Assembly: GCF_902833145.1 (NCBI RefSeq)
Contig: NZ_CADFEN010000015.1
Span: forward strand, 97,481-161,480
Direction of reading: 5' to 3'
Length of the DNA stretch: 64,000 nt
Source of the DNA: Burkholderia sp. BCC0506
GTDB lineage: Bacteria; Pseudomonadota; Gammaproteobacteria; Burkholderiales; Burkholderiaceae
Shown here in pieces: positions 31,549 to 41,560 of this stretch. A model generated the notes under the pieces. It did not search any database. It was given only the letters and a program-made list of their open reading frames with translations, and was not told where the DNA came from. The first letter of the stretch is position 1, and every line of letters begins with the position of its first letter. The translations under genes were made by a program, and so were the position numbers.

Positions 31549-32835
31549 ATGTCTTCGCAACAGCAGTCCATCCCGTCCTACCTGCACGCCGACGATCTCG
31601 GCCCGTGGGGCAACTACCTTCAGCAGGTCGATCGCGTCGCGCCGTACCTCGGTTCGCTGTCGCGCTGGCTCGAAACGCTGAAGCGTCCGAAGCGCATCCT
31701 GGTCGTCGACGTGCCCATCGAGCTCGACAACGGCACCGTCGCGCACTTCGAGGGTTACCGCGTGCAGCACAACGTGTCGCGCGGCCCGGGCAAGGGCGGC
31801 GTGCGCTACCACCAGGACGTGACGCTGTCGGAAGTGATGGCGTTGTCGGCATGGATGTCCGTGAAGAACGCGGCCGTGAACGTGCCGTACGGCGGTGCGA
31901 AGGGCGGCATCCGCGTCGACCCGCGCAAGCTGTCGCGCGGTGAGCTCGAGCGCGTGACGCGCCGCTACACCAGCGAAATCGGCATCATCATCGGCCCGAA
32001 CACCGACATTCCGGCGCCGGACGTCAACACCAACGAACAGGTGATGGCGTGGATGATGGACACCTTCTCGATGAACCAGGGCCAGACGTCGACCGGCGTC
32101 GTGACCGGCAAGCCGATCTCGCTCGGCGGTTCGCTCGGCCGCAAGGAAGCGACGGGCCGCGGCGTATTCGTCGTCGGCTGCGAAGCGGCGAAGAAGAAGG
32201 GCCTCGAGATCGAAGGCGCGCGTATCGCGGTGCAGGGCTTCGGCAACGTCGGCGGCATCGCGGCGAAGCTGTTCCAGGAAGCGGGCGCGAAGGTGATCGC
32301 GGTGCAGGATCACACGGGCACGATCTACCAGCCGGCCGGCCTCGATTCGAACAAGCTGCTCGACCACGTCGCACGCACGGGCGGCGTCGCGGGCTTCGAC
32401 GGCGCGGAACCGATGCCGAACGACGAGTTCTGGACGGTCGAGACCGACATCCTGATCCCGGCGGCGCTGGAAAACCAGATCACCGAGAAGAACGCGGCGA
32501 AGATCCGCACGAAGATCATCGTCGAAGGCGCGAACGGCCCGACGACGACGGCGGCCGACGACATCCTGAGCGCGAACGGCGTGCTCGTGATCCCCGACGT
32601 GATCGCGAACGCGGGCGGCGTGACCGTGTCGTACTTCGAGTGGGTGCAGGATTTCTCGAGCTTCTTCTGGACGGAAGACGAGATCAACCACCGTCTCGAG
32701 CGCGTGATGCGCGAAGCGTTCGCCGGCGTGTGGGCGGTCGCGGAAGAGCACAAGGTGACGGTGCGTACGGCGGCGTTCATCGTCGCGTGCAAGCGCATCC
32801 TGATGGCGCGCGAAATGCGCGGCCTCTACCCCTGA
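31549..32835 (+). CDS. gdhA: Glu/Leu-type glutamate dehydrogenase
   Basis: This 428-residue enzyme interconverts glutamate and 2-oxoglutarate plus ammonia with NAD(P). The N-terminal dimerisation domain carries [13 protein letters not shown] near residue 83 and the catalytic-lysine segment [15 protein letters not shown] near residue 115. The Rossmann motif [13 protein letters not shown] lies near residue 230. ATG 31549 ([13 protein letters not shown]) is the family-like start; an in-frame TTG at 31489 would add 20 residues. The preceding gene is a LysR regulator and the following operon imports glutamate/aspartate, which makes a coherent glutamate region. Confidence 0.95.
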   Translation: MSSQQQSIPSYLHADDLGPWGNYLQQVDRVAPYLGSLSRWLETLKRPKRILVVDVPIELDNGTVAHFEGYRVQHNVSRGPGKGGVRYHQDVTLSEVMALSAWMSVKNAAVNVPYGGAKGGIRVDPRKLSRGELERVTRRYTSEIGIIIGPNTDIPAPDVNTNEQVMAWMMDTFSMNQGQTSTGVVTGKPISLGGSLGRKEATGRGVFVVGCEAAKKKGLEIEGARIAVQGFGNVGGIAAKLFQEAGAKVIAVQDHTGTIYQPAGLDSNKLLDHVARTGGVAGFDGAEPMPNDEFWTVETDILIPAALENQITEKNAAKIRTKIIVEGANGPTTTAADDILSANGVLVIPDVIANAGGVTVSYFEWVQDFSSFFWTEDEINHRLERVMREAFAGVWAVAEEHKVTVRTAAFIVACKRILMAREMRGLYP

Positions 32836-32876
32836 TCGGGCGTCCCTGACCGGGCGTCCCTAACCGGGCGTCCCTG
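32835..32876 (+). repeat. Three tandem 14-base repeats at the gdhA stop
   Basis: The unit AYCGGGCGTCCCTR occurs three times without gaps (32835-32848, 32849-32862, 32863-32876), with one or two changes between copies and a partial fourth copy (ATCG). It begins at the last base of the gdhA stop codon. It is followed by a GATCGTCG-A-CGACGATC hairpin at 32876-32892. Confidence 0.8.
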
Positions 32877-32933
32877 ATCGTCGACGACGATCGATTCATG
32901 ACGCAATCCACCCGATTGCGGAGATGAACCCTC

Positions 32934-32963
32934 GCGGGCGGTGCCGAATCCGGCACCGCCCGC
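32934..32963 (+). terminator. Strong hairpin after gdhA, weak T-tract
   Basis: GCGGGCGGTGCCG at 32934-32946 pairs with CGGCACCGCCCGC at 32951-32963, a perfect 13-bp stem with an AATC loop. Only TTGCGC follows, so it may act as an RNA 3'-end stabiliser or a weak terminator between gdhA and gltI. Confidence 0.6.
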
Positions 32964-33096
32964 TTGCGCATCCGGGGTGCCCGAAGCCGGGAGGACGGCT
33001 TCGCACAGGGCAATTCGTAGTGCGGTAAACAACCAGTACTTTCAAAAATATTACTTTGATACACTGGCGCGGGTTTTAGCCAAGGAGATGACCAAA

Positions 33097-33990
33097 ATGA
33101 AATACCACAAGGCAGTCCTGATGGTCGCGGCGCTTTGCGCGTTCGCAAGCGGCGCGCATGCTCAGGAGACGGGCACGCTGAAGAAGATCAAGGACACGGG
33201 CGTGATCGCGCTGGGCCACCGCGAATCGTCGATTCCGTTCTCCTATTACGACCAGAACCAGCAGGTGGTCGGCTATTCGCGCGACTTCCAGTTGAAGGTG
33301 GTCGACGCGGTGAAGAAGAAGCTGAACCTGCCGAACCTGCAGGTGAAGAACATCCCCGTCACGTCGCAGAACCGTATCCCGCTGGTGCAGAACGGCACGG
33401 TCGACATCGAGTGCGGCTCGACGACCAACAACCTCGAGCGTCAGCAGCAGGCCGCGTTCTCCGACACGATCTTCGTGATCGGCACGCGCCTGATGACGAA
33501 GAAGGATTCGGGCGTCAAGGATTTCGCCGACCTGAAGGGCAAGACGGTCGTGACGACGGCCGGCACGACGTCGGAGCGCCTGCTGCGCAAGATGAACAAC
33601 GACAAGCAGCTCGGCATGAACATCATCAGCGCGAAGGATCACGGCGATTCGTTCAACACGCTGGAATCGGGCCGCGCGGTCGCGTTCATGATGGACGACG
33701 CGCTGCTCGCGGGCGAGCGCGCGAAGGCGAAGCAGCCGGGCGACTGGGTGATCGTCGGCACGCCGCAATCGGAAGAGGCTTACGGCTGCATGATGCGCAA
33801 GGGCGATGCAGACTTCAAGAAGGTCGTCGACGACGCGATCTCGCAGGTCGAGAAGTCGGGCGAGGCCGCGAAGATCTACGCGAAGTGGTTCGAGAACCCG
33901 ATCCCGCCGAAGGGGCTGAACCTGAACTTCCCGCTGTCCGATTCGATGAAGAAGCTGTACGCGAACCCGAACGACAAGGCGCTCGACTGA
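33097..33990 (+). CDS. gltI: Glutamate/aspartate ABC transporter, periplasmic binding protein
   Basis: This 297-residue periplasmic protein captures glutamate/aspartate for the GltJKL importer. A signal peptide (MKYHKAVLMVAALCAFASGAHA) is probably cleaved after residue 22. The family-3 solute-binding fold includes GYSRDFQLKVVDAVK near residue 54, an IECGSTTNNLERQ segment and KGKTVVTTAGTTSE. ATG 33097 was preferred over ATG 33088, because the AAGGAG at 33082-33087 would touch the earlier codon. It is the first gene of gltIJKL, and a terminator-like hairpin separates it from gltJ. Confidence 0.95.
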   Translation: MKYHKAVLMVAALCAFASGAHAQETGTLKKIKDTGVIALGHRESSIPFSYYDQNQQVVGYSRDFQLKVVDAVKKKLNLPNLQVKNIPVTSQNRIPLVQNGTVDIECGSTTNNLERQQQAAFSDTIFVIGTRLMTKKDSGVKDFADLKGKTVVTTAGTTSERLLRKMNNDKQLGMNIISAKDHGDSFNTLESGRAVAFMMDDALLAGERAKAKQPGDWVIVGTPQSEEAYGCMMRKGDADFKKVVDDAISQVEKSGEAAKIYAKWFENPIPPKGLNLNFPLSDSMKKLYANPNDKALD

Positions 33991-34023
33991 CCGCACGGCC
34001 GTTGATGCAGAAATGACGCTACT

Positions 34024-34059
34024 GAAACGGAAGAGGCCACGCTTCTTCCGTTTCTTTTT
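34024..34059 (+). terminator. Intra-operon terminator/attenuator between gltI and gltJ
   Basis: GAAACGGAAGA at 34024-34034 pairs perfectly with TCTTCCGTTTC at 34044-34054, and TTTTT follows. It lies inside the operon, so partial termination would give more binding protein than permease. Confidence 0.8.
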
Positions 34060-34074
34060 GCTGGAGTCTTGCCC

Positions 34075-34815
34075 ATGTCTTACCACTGGAACTGGGGCAT
34101 CTTCCTGAGCCCCGTGTCGACCGGCGAGCCGACGACTTATTTCGGATGGCTGATGTCCGGCTTCTGGGTGACGATCGAAGTGTCGCTCGTCGCCTGGGTC
34201 ATCGCGCTGATCGTCGGGTCGCTGTTCGGCGTGCTGCGCACCGTGCCGAACAAATGGCTCGCCGCGATCGGCACCGTATACGTGTCGATCTTCCGGAACA
34301 TTCCGCTGATCGTGCAGTTCTTCGTCTGGTATCTCGTGATACCCGAGTTGCTGCCTGCGTCGATCGGCACCTGGATCAAGCAGTTGCCGCCCGGCACGCA
34401 GTTCTTTACCGCGTCGATCGTCTGTCTCGGCCTGTTCACGGGCGCGCGCGTGTGCGAACAGGTGCGCTCGGGGATCAACGCGCTGCCGAAGGGCCAGCGC
34501 GCGGCCGGCCTCGCGATGGGCTTCACGCAATGGCAGACCTATCGCTACGTGCTGCTGCCCGTCGCGTACCGGATCATCGTGCCGCCGCTCACGTCGGAAT
34601 TCCTGAACATCTTCAAGAACTCCGCCGTCGCGTCGACGATCGGCCTGCTCGACCTGTCCGCGCAGGCGCGCCAGCTCGTCGACTACACCGCGCAGACCTA
34701 CGAGTCGTTCATCGCGGTGACGCTCGCGTACGTGCTGATCAACCTCGTCGTGATGGCGTTCATGCGCTGGATCGAAGGCCGTACGCGGCTGCCCGGCTAT
34801 ATCGGAGGCAAGTGA
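34075..34815 (+). CDS. gltJ: Glutamate/aspartate ABC transporter permease GltJ
   Basis: One of two permease subunits in the inner membrane (246 residues). Several membrane helices and the HisM-type permease signature are visible: [12 protein letters not shown] at the end, and the EAA-like loop [31 protein letters not shown] near residue 142 that contacts the ATPase. [10 protein letters not shown] is the typical GltJ start; a TTG six bases earlier is possible. The stop codon overlaps the start of gltK (TGATG). Confidence 0.94.
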   Translation: MSYHWNWGIFLSPVSTGEPTTYFGWLMSGFWVTIEVSLVAWVIALIVGSLFGVLRTVPNKWLAAIGTVYVSIFRNIPLIVQFFVWYLVIPELLPASIGTWIKQLPPGTQFFTASIVCLGLFTGARVCEQVRSGINALPKGQRAAGLAMGFTQWQTYRYVLLPVAYRIIVPPLTSEFLNIFKNSAVASTIGLLDLSAQARQLVDYTAQTYESFIAVTLAYVLINLVVMAFMRWIEGRTRLPGYIGGK

Positions 34816-35492
34816 TGCATCAGTTCGACTGGAGTAGTATTCCCGGCGCGATTCCGACGCTGTGGTCCGGCGCGGTCGTCACGTTCAAGATCACGCTGAT
34901 CGCGATCGTGGTCGGGATCGTCTGGGGCACGCTGCTCGCGCTGCTGCGGCTGTCCGGCGTGAAGCCGCTCGCGTGGTTCGCGAAGGCGTACGTGACGGTG
35001 TTCCGCTCGATCCCGCTCGTGATGGTGCTGCTGTGGTTCTTCCTGATCGTGCCGCAGGTGCTGCAGGGCGTGCTCGGGCTGTCGCCGACGATCGACATCC
35101 GGCTCGCGTCGGCCATGGTCGCGTTCTCGTTGTTCGAAGCCGCGTATTATTCCGAGATCATCCGCGCCGGCATCCAGGCGGTGCCGCGCGGGCAGGTGAA
35201 CGCCGCGTTCGCGCTCGGCATGAACTACGCGCAGGCGATGCGCCTCGTGATCCTGCCGCAGGCGTTCCGCGCGATGGTGCCGCTGCTGCTCACGCAGGCG
35301 ATCGTCCTGTTCCAGGATACGTCGCTCGTGTACGTGATCAGTCTCGCGGACTTCTTCCGCACGGCCGCCAACATCGGCGATCGCGACGGCACGACCGTCG
35401 AGATGGTCCTGTTCGCGGGTGCATGCTATTTCGTGATTTGCTCGGTGGCGTCTGCCCTCGTCAAAGGTCTCCAGAAAAAGGTCACAAGATGA
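34815..35492 (+). CDS. gltK: Glutamate/aspartate ABC transporter permease GltK
   Basis: The second permease subunit (225 residues), with about four to five membrane helices. The ATPase-contact loop is [31 protein letters not shown] near residue 133. Start and stop both overlap neighbouring genes (TGATG with gltJ and ATGA with gltL), which points to translational coupling and fixed subunit ratios. Confidence 0.94.
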   Translation: MHQFDWSSIPGAIPTLWSGAVVTFKITLIAIVVGIVWGTLLALLRLSGVKPLAWFAKAYVTVFRSIPLVMVLLWFFLIVPQVLQGVLGLSPTIDIRLASAMVAFSLFEAAYYSEIIRAGIQAVPRGQVNAAFALGMNYAQAMRLVILPQAFRAMVPLLLTQAIVLFQDTSLVYVISLADFFRTAANIGDRDGTTVEMVLFAGACYFVICSVASALVKGLQKKVTR

Positions 35493-36214
35493 TTTCCATC
35501 AAGAACGTTTCGAAGTGGTACGGCCAGTTTCAGGTCCTTACCGACTGCACGACCGAGGTCAAGAAAGGCGAGGTGGTCGTCGTGTGCGGCCCGTCGGGCT
35601 CGGGCAAGTCGACGCTGATCAAGACCGTGAACGGCCTCGAGCCGTTCCAGCAGGGCGAGATCCTCGTGAACGGCCAGTCGGTCGGCGACAAGAAGACGAA
35701 CCTGTCGAAGCTGCGCTCGAAGGTCGGGATGGTGTTCCAGCATTTCGAGCTGTTCCCGCACCTGTCGATCACCGAGAACCTGACGCTCGCGCAGATCAAG
35801 GTGCTCGGCCGCGGCAAGGACGAAGCGGCCGACAAGGGGCTGAAGCTGCTCGATCGCGTCGGCCTGAAGGCGCATGCGCACAAGTTTCCGGGCCAGCTGT
35901 CGGGCGGCCAGCAGCAGCGGGTCGCGATCGCGCGCGCGCTGTCGATGGACCCGATCGCGATGCTGTTCGACGAACCGACGTCCGCGCTCGACCCCGAGAT
36001 GATCAACGAAGTGCTCGACGTGATGGTCGAACTCGCGCAGGAAGGGATGACGATGATGGTCGTCACGCACGAGATGGGCTTCGCGAAGAAGGTCGCGCAT
36101 CGCGTGATCTTCATGGACAAGGGCGCGATCGTCGAGGACGACCGCAAGGATGATTTCTTCTCGAACCCGAAATCGGACCGCGCGAAGGACTTCCTCGCGA
36201 AGATCCTGCACTGA
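35489..36214 (+). CDS. gltL: Glutamate/aspartate ABC transporter ATP-binding protein GltL
   Basis: This cytoplasmic ATPase of the importer (241 residues) has the Walker A motif GPSGSGKST near residue 35, the Q-loop [10 protein letters not shown], the ABC signature LSGGQQQR near residue 135, Walker [14 protein letters not shown] near residue 155 and the switch histidine in VVTHEMGFA. It has the normal length for polar amino acid transporters. It is the last gene of gltIJKL and is followed by a strong terminator. Confidence 0.96.
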   Translation: MISIKNVSKWYGQFQVLTDCTTEVKKGEVVVVCGPSGSGKSTLIKTVNGLEPFQQGEILVNGQSVGDKKTNLSKLRSKVGMVFQHFELFPHLSITENLTLAQIKVLGRGKDEAADKGLKLLDRVGLKAHAHKFPGQLSGGQQQRVAIARALSMDPIAMLFDEPTSALDPEMINEVLDVMVELAQEGMTMMVVTHEMGFAKKVAHRVIFMDKGAIVEDDRKDDFFSNPKSDRAKDFLAKILH

Positions 36215-36244
36215 GCATTCGCGCGTCTTGCGCGCATCGATGCG

Positions 36245-36279
36245 AAAACCGCCCGGCATGCCGCCGGGCGGTTTTTTTT
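36245..36279. terminator. Terminator between gltL and the autotransporter gene
   Basis: AAAACCGCCCGGC at 36245-36257 pairs with GCCGGGCGGTTTT at 36263-36275 (13 bp). It continues into eight T residues on the plus strand, with an A-run on the other side, and serves both convergent units. Confidence 0.92.
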
Positions 36280-36295
36280 CGTCCGCCGCCGGGCG

Positions 36296-39200
36296 TTACC
36301 AGCTGTACCGGTAGCCGACCTGCCCGACGATCCCGCGACGGTAGTCGCCGCCGATGTTGCGCGCGATCTTCGCATTCGCGTACAGCTCGCCCGACTTGCC
36401 GAAGCCGGCGGTCACGCCGACGCCGAGCTCGTACCAGGTGCGCCCGAGATGCGTCGCGAACGGCGTGCCGCCGACCACGGTTTGCCCCGGCGACAGGAAG
36501 TCGTGCAGCACGTCGGCCGTGAAGTACGGCGTCGCGGCGCCGCCGCCCGCGTCCGACTGGAGGTTCGGCCGGAAGAGGCGCACGCCGACGCGGCCGCGCA
36601 GCGCATTCGACGTCGTGCCCGATACGGGCGACACGTTGTCGTTGAACCCGTTCAGCTTCAGGTACTGATACATCAGCTGCGCCTGCGGCTCGACCGCGAC
36701 CGGCAACGTGCCGATCGCGAACGGCTTGCCGACTTCCTGCGACAGCGCGACGCCGAAGCCGTTCTGCGACGCCTCGTTGCCGTAGCTGTCGCGATAGCGG
36801 TTGCCGTAGTGCGTGACCTGCCCGACGGTGTCGAAGTAGGTGCCGTCGGACAGGTAGCGCGTCCAGTAGCCGCCGACGCTCTGCGCGTGCATCTCGACCG
36901 AGCCGGTCGACGTCGACAGATTGGGCGAGCCCGCACGCGCCAGGTCGCTGAAGCTCGCATTCGACGTACCGATGCTGGCCGTCACGCCCGCATGCGTGCT
37001 GCCGGCGCCGTTGGGCGCCTGGTCGAGGGTCCAGTCCTTGCCGAACTGCGCGAAGAACGTGCGTTCGTCGGCCGAGAAGCGCCCCGCGTTCGCATCGAGG
37101 CTCTGGCCGCCGATGCGCCCCCACACGCCGTCGCGATTGCCGGGCTGCTGCTTCTCGACGTTGTAGAGGTCGCCGACGCGCTCGTGCAGCCTGCCGAGCG
37201 TCGAGAAGCCGTAGTCGGCGTTCAGCAGCGGCGTCATCGCGTAGCCGGAGACACCCGGACGATACGCGAGCGCGCCGCCGTTGCCATTCCCGTTTCCATT
37301 TCCGTTACCGCCGCCGCCGGACGGGTGGATCGGATCGCCGGGGTCGGTCTGGTCGAGCTGCGAACGCAGGTACCAGCCGTTCGCGTCGCTTTGCCCGCCG
37401 CGATAGAGCCGGTACTCGTATGCGCCGGCCTGGACCGGGCCCGCGAGATGGAATGCCGACGCGGCGGTCGTGCCGCCGTTGGCCGTGACCACCACGGGAA
37501 TCCCGTCGCCGGTCGTCTGCGCGCCGGTGCCGGCCGTGTTGGCGATCTTCAGGCCGGTCGTGCCGCTCGCCGCGCCGCCGTTCACGATCAGCCGGTCGGT
37601 CGGCGACCCGTCGGCGCCGAGATACGTGTTCAGCGCGATCGTGCCGCCGTTGCCGACGTAGCCGCCGGTCGTCAGCGTCTTGTAGCTGCCGGCGAGCGTC
37701 GGCGAGCCGGTCGGCGCGGCGAACGCGACGAGGCCCGCGTTGTTCAGGTTGCTCAGCACCGAGCTGCCCGTCATGCGCCACGTGCTCGTGCCGTCGACGG
37801 TCAGCGCGACCGGATCGATCTTGCCGGTCAGCGTCGTGCCGTTCGCGAGGAACACGTTGCCGGTGCTCGTTGCGTCGGAAACGATGTCGCCCGCGAGGTT
37901 CACGGCCGATGCGTCGAACGTCACGTTGCTGCCGTTCGCGAGGTTCAGCAGCGTCCCGTTGCCGGCCGACACGACCGTGCCGTTGCGCACCGCGATGTCG
38001 GCCGTGCCGCCGCGTGCGGCGAAGGCCGGCCCGGCGACGGACGTCACGCTGCCGCCGTCGACGAGCACCGAGCTGGTCGCGCCGTTCGCGAGCGTGTCCG
38101 ACGTCAGCACGCCGGCCGTTGCACCCGTGAGCGCCGTGCCGGTCAATGCGAGCACGCCGCCGCTGTTCGCGGTGGCGCCGTTGCCGGCCGCGCTGGCGAG
38201 CGACGAACCCGTATCGGCGATGCGGCCGCCGTTTTGCGCGACGACGCCATCGGCCGCGGCGCCCGACGCGGAAATTTTCACGCCCGACAGCAGCGCCGTC
38301 GCGCCGCCGTCCATCACGATCGCATGCGCGTTCGTGCCGGCTGTCGCGACGGTCGTCCCGTTGGCCGCGAGCGTCGAATCGGCCCCCGACACGGACAGGC
38401 CGAGCGCGCCGGCACCGGTCGTGCGCACGACCGTGGCCGCATCGGCCGCGATGCGTGCGCCGGCGCCGGTCGACGTGACGCCGGCGGCGCCGTTGCCGGT
38501 CGTGGCGACCTGCGTGCCGGCCAGCGCGATCGTTGCATTCGCACCGAGGTTGCGGATCCCGCTGCCGGAACCGCCGACCGCGATCGACGTCGTGCCGGCC
38601 GCGATGCCGCCTCCCGTGACGGTCGAATCGATCAGCACGCCGTCGGCGCTGCCGTTCGCGCTCACGGTGCCGGCGCCCGACAGCGCGACCGATGCGCCGG
38701 CCCCTGTCAGGCGCACGCCTGCGATACCGTCATCCGCTTCGATCGAACCTGCATTGGCGAGCGTGGCCGACGCGCCCTGCACGAGCGCGCCCGTGCCGTC
38801 CGACACGCGAATCGTCGAGGCATTGCTCACTGTGCCTTGCGTGCCGACGACGACGCCCGTCGAGCCGGCGCCGGTCAGCAGCACCGTGCTGCGGTTCTCG
38901 AGCGTGCCGAGGTTTTGCGCGACGAAGCCCGTCACGCCGGCGGTCGACGACGTGACGGCGGCATTGTTGGTCAGCGTCGTCGCGACCGGCGCGCCGGCAG
39001 CCGCGCCCGCGAGGTCGTGCGCCTGGCCGTCCACCACGCCCGCGGTCGCGCCGGCCGCATTCAGGTTGATCGTCGCGCCCGCGTCGATCGTGCCCTTCGC
39101 GCCGCCTTCGACCGCGATCGCGATGCCGTTCGCGCCGTTGACGTCGTACACCGCGTTGCCGGTCGACAGCGTGGTGCCGGCGTCGGTCGCGACGACACCG

Positions 39201-41560
39201 CGCGCGCGCTGGCCGTTGACGTCGGTCGTCAGCGCGCCGGCCGCCGACGCGCCCGTGTAGGCCGCGCCGCCCGCGACGCGGAACAGCGTCGAATCGTCGG
39301 TGTCGACGCTCAGGTGCTGCGCGGCGACGTTGATTTTCGAGCCCGCGCCGTATGCGTAGAAGCCGATCTGGTTCGTGCCGGACATGAAGGCCGGCACGGC
39401 GTTCGCGCCGACGTCGATCGTCGCGCCCGAGCGGGCATGCACGCCGATCGCGCCGGTGCCCGTCAGGTTCAGCGCGCCGTCGAGCGTCGCCTTCGCGAGC
39501 GGCCCTTCCGCCCAGACGCCGTAGTTGCGCGTGCCCGATGCGGGATCGAGGCCGCCGGCCACGTCGATCGTGCCGGTCGACGTCGCGGCCGTCGCGTTCG
39601 CGCCGGTGCCGACGACCATGATGCCGATGCCGTTCACGCCATTCAGCGTGATCGTGCCCGTGTTGGTCACGGTCGCGGCGGTGTCGGCCGCGAGCATGCC
39701 GACGTTGGCGAGCGGCGTGCCGGGCGCGGCGCCGTTGACGACGATCGCGCCCGCGTTGGTGAGCGTGCCGGACGTCGAGCCGATGCTCGCCAGCGCGGCG
39801 CCGTTCTGCGTCTGCGAGCCGATCACGATCGTGCCGAGATTGCTCGCGGTGCCGGACGCGCCGAGCAGGATGCCGTACCCGTGCGCGGACAGCGCGACGT
39901 CGTCTGCCGTGCCGCCGGGCGCGTACTGGGCCGAGCGGCCGAGATAGATCGTGCCGCCGGCTTCGTTCGTGAAGCTGCCGCCGGCGACGAGGCCGCCGAT
40001 CACCTGGCTGTCGAGCGTCGTCGCATTCACGCCGACGTTGATCGTGCCGCTGTTCGACGCGCGCGCACCGTCCGCCGCGGCGACTGCGTAGTTCTGCAGG
40101 TCCGGCCGGTTGCCGTCGAGCGTCCATGCGCCGACGTTCATCACGCCGTGGTTCACGAACGAGGTGCCCGTACCGCTCGCATACACGCCGTTGCCCTCCG
40201 TGTACGCGTTGAAGCCGAAGTTGGCCGGCGGCGCGCTGCCGCTCGTGTCGAAGTTGTCGCCGGACGCATAGCCGGACGAGATCGTGCCGTTGTTGACGCC
40301 GCTTGCACCGCTCAGCAGGCGCACGAGCGTGAAGTCGCCCGACAGGCGCCCGTCGTTGACGAAGTGCGCGCCGTCCTCCGCGAGGACGGCCGAGCTCGAG
40401 ACGATCGTGTTGGTGCCGCGGAAGTCGATCTGTCCGTCCTTGCCGATCTGCAGCGTCGCGTTCGCGCCCGTGCCGTGCATCGCCGACAGGAAATCGATCG
40501 GCAGCGTGTTCTTGTCGCCCGCCGATACGTTGTTCCGGTACTGGAAGGTTTCCTGCGAGAACGTGACGGCCTGGCCGAATGCGTTGTCGTATGCGGTCTG
40601 CGAGCCGAGCGCGCCGTTGCGGACCGAACGCACGAGAAAGTCGTTGTACGCGGCGAGCGACGCGGCATCGGTGACGCTCCACGTGCTGCCGTCGAACGCG
40701 GTGAAGGTGCCCGCGTAGGCCGGCACGTCGAGCTGGAGGTTGCCGACGGCGCCGCCGTTCGCGAGATAGTCGCCGGTGGTGAACCAGACCTGGTTGCGCG
40801 AATTCCAGTTCACGATGCTTTTCGCGGAGCCGGTGCCGTCCGCGAAGGTCAGGTCGGTATCCTTCGCGGCGATCGAGATCGCGTTGCCGGGCGCATCGGG
40901 TGCGTTCGCCGGATTGCCGACCGACACGTCGAGCGTGCCGCCGGTGCGGCCGACGGTGCCGATGCGTGCGTCCAGGTACTGGTTGCCGTTCACGTCGTGG
41001 TAGACCGGCACGTTGGCCGCGGCTGCCGTCGACGCGGTGAACGCGGACGAGTCGTAGGTCGCGACCGACGTGTGCGTGCCGGTGATCGAGTCGGGCGTGC
41101 TGACGCTGTACGTCTTGCCGCCGAGCGACAGCAGCGGCTGGTTCGGATTGCCCGATACGACGGTCGTGCTGCCGATCGGCGCGAGCGTGTAGCCGCCATC
41201 GCCGGTCGAGCCGGCCCATGCGCCGGTCACGCCGACCGTGTCGCCGCCCGACACGGTCACGGAACCGACGCCGTGGTCGTTGATCGTCGGGCTGAAGCTG
41301 CTGAGTGCGCAGGTGCCGCCGCTCGCGGCGGTTGCGCCGTTGCCGCAGGTCGATGCGTGCGCGGCGCCGGCCGACAGCGCGGCCAGTGCGGCGCCGAGCG
41401 CCGCGACGCGCAGTGGCAACCGGCGCGTCGTTGCGCGTGCGGTGTGACGACTTGAGCCCGATGCACTGCCCGAACGCTTGCCGCGCGCCCGAGTCGTTTC
41501 CGCGACCGCGACCCAGCAGCCGGCGGCCTCGCTCCATATCGATCGAAATGAGTGATTCAC
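36296..41560 (-). CDS. Large type V autotransporter with extended signal peptide
   Basis: This surface-exposed or secreted protein of 1754 residues has three parts. The first is an extended signal peptide (residues 1-69): the conserved ESPR region (MNHSFRSIWSEAAGCWVAVAE), a second basic stretch and a hydrophobic core ending AGAAHA. The passenger (about 70-1460) is very rich in Gly, Ala, Thr, Ser, Val and Asn with degenerate beta-helix repeats such as ASNLGTIVIG and LTNAGAIVVNG. A Gly-Asn linker (near residue 1420) then leads to a C-terminal autotransporter barrel (from about residue 1478, GVWGRIGGQSLD), ending QVGYRYSW with an aromatic final residue. The start is GTG with GAGGGG upstream. Adhesin, invasin or biofilm roles are common in the family; none is shown here. 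The gene is monocistronic. Confidence 0.92.
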   Translation of the reverse strand: MNHSFRSIWSEAAGCWVAVAETTRARGKRSGSASGSSRHTARATTRRLPLRVAALGAALAALSAGAAHASTCGNGATAASGGTCALSSFSPTINDHGVGSVTVSGGDTVGVTGAWAGSTGDGGYTLAPIGSTTVVSGNPNQPLLSLGGKTYSVSTPDSITGTHTSVATYDSSAFTASTAAAANVPVYHDVNGNQYLDARIGTVGRTGGTLDVSVGNPANAPDAPGNAISIAAKDTDLTFADGTGSAKSIVNWNSRNQVWFTTGDYLANGGAVGNLQLDVPAYAGTFTAFDGSTWSVTDAASLAAYNDFLVRSVRNGALGSQTAYDNAFGQAVTFSQETFQYRNNVSAGDKNTLPIDFLSAMHGTGANATLQIGKDGQIDFRGTNTIVSSSAVLAEDGAHFVNDGRLSGDFTLVRLLSGASGVNNGTISSGYASGDNFDTSGSAPPANFGFNAYTEGNGVYASGTGTSFVNHGVMNVGAWTLDGNRPDLQNYAVAAADGARASNSGTINVGVNATTLDSQVIGGLVAGGSFTNEAGGTIYLGRSAQYAPGGTADDVALSAHGYGILLGASGTASNLGTIVIGSQTQNGAALASIGSTSGTLTNAGAIVVNGAAPGTPLANVGMLAADTAATVTNTGTITLNGVNGIGIMVVGTGANATAATSTGTIDVAGGLDPASGTRNYGVWAEGPLAKATLDGALNLTGTGAIGVHARSGATIDVGANAVPAFMSGTNQIGFYAYGAGSKINVAAQHLSVDTDDSTLFRVAGGAAYTGASAAGALTTDVNGQRARGVVATDAGTTLSTGNAVYDVNGANGIAIAVEGGAKGTIDAGATINLNAAGATAGVVDGQAHDLAGAAAGAPVATTLTNNAAVTSSTAGVTGFVAQNLGTLENRSTVLLTGAGSTGVVVGTQGTVSNASTIRVSDGTGALVQGASATLANAGSIEADDGIAGVRLTGAGASVALSGAGTVSANGSADGVLIDSTVTGGGIAAGTTSIAVGGSGSGIRNLGANATIALAGTQVATTGNGAAGVTSTGAGARIAADAATVVRTTGAGALGLSVSGADSTLAANGTTVATAGTNAHAIVMDGGATALLSGVKISASGAAADGVVAQNGGRIADTGSSLASAAGNGATANSGGVLALTGTALTGATAGVLTSDTLANGATSSVLVDGGSVTSVAGPAFAARGGTADIAVRNGTVVSAGNGTLLNLANGSNVTFDASAVNLAGDIVSDATSTGNVFLANGTTLTGKIDPVALTVDGTSTWRMTGSSVLSNLNNAGLVAFAAPTGSPTLAGSYKTLTTGGYVGNGGTIALNTYLGADGSPTDRLIVNGGAASGTTGLKIANTAGTGAQTTGDGIPVVVTANGGTTAASAFHLAGPVQAGAYEYRLYRGGQSDANGWYLRSQLDQTDPGDPIHPSGGGGNGNGNGNGNGGALAYRPGVSGYAMTPLLNADYGFSTLGRLHERVGDLYNVEKQQPGNRDGVWGRIGGQSLDANAGRFSADERTFFAQFGKDWTLDQAPNGAGSTHAGVTASIGTSNASFSDLARAGSPNLSTSTGSVEMHAQSVGGYWTRYLSDGTYFDTVGQVTHYGNRYRDSYGNEASQNGFGVALSQEVGKPFAIGTLPVAVEPQAQLMYQYLKLNGFNDNVSPVSGTTSNALRGRVGVRLFRPNLQSDAGGGAATPYFTADVLHDFLSPGQTVVGGTPFATHLGRTWYELGVGVTAGFGKSGELYANAKIARNIGGDYRRGIVGQVGYRYSW

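Noticed and set aside
33001-33096. Promoter of gltI in the AT-rich stretch before the gene
   Set aside because: Several partial -10-like sequences overlap (around 33054-33066), none with a matching -35, so I could not choose one.
36449-41455. A 1668-residue open frame on the plus strand opposite the autotransporter gene
   Set aside because: It is a mirror of GC-biased codon use, with an Arg/Ala/Asp-rich product, no domain and no ribosome-binding site; the minus strand has signal peptide, passenger and barrel.
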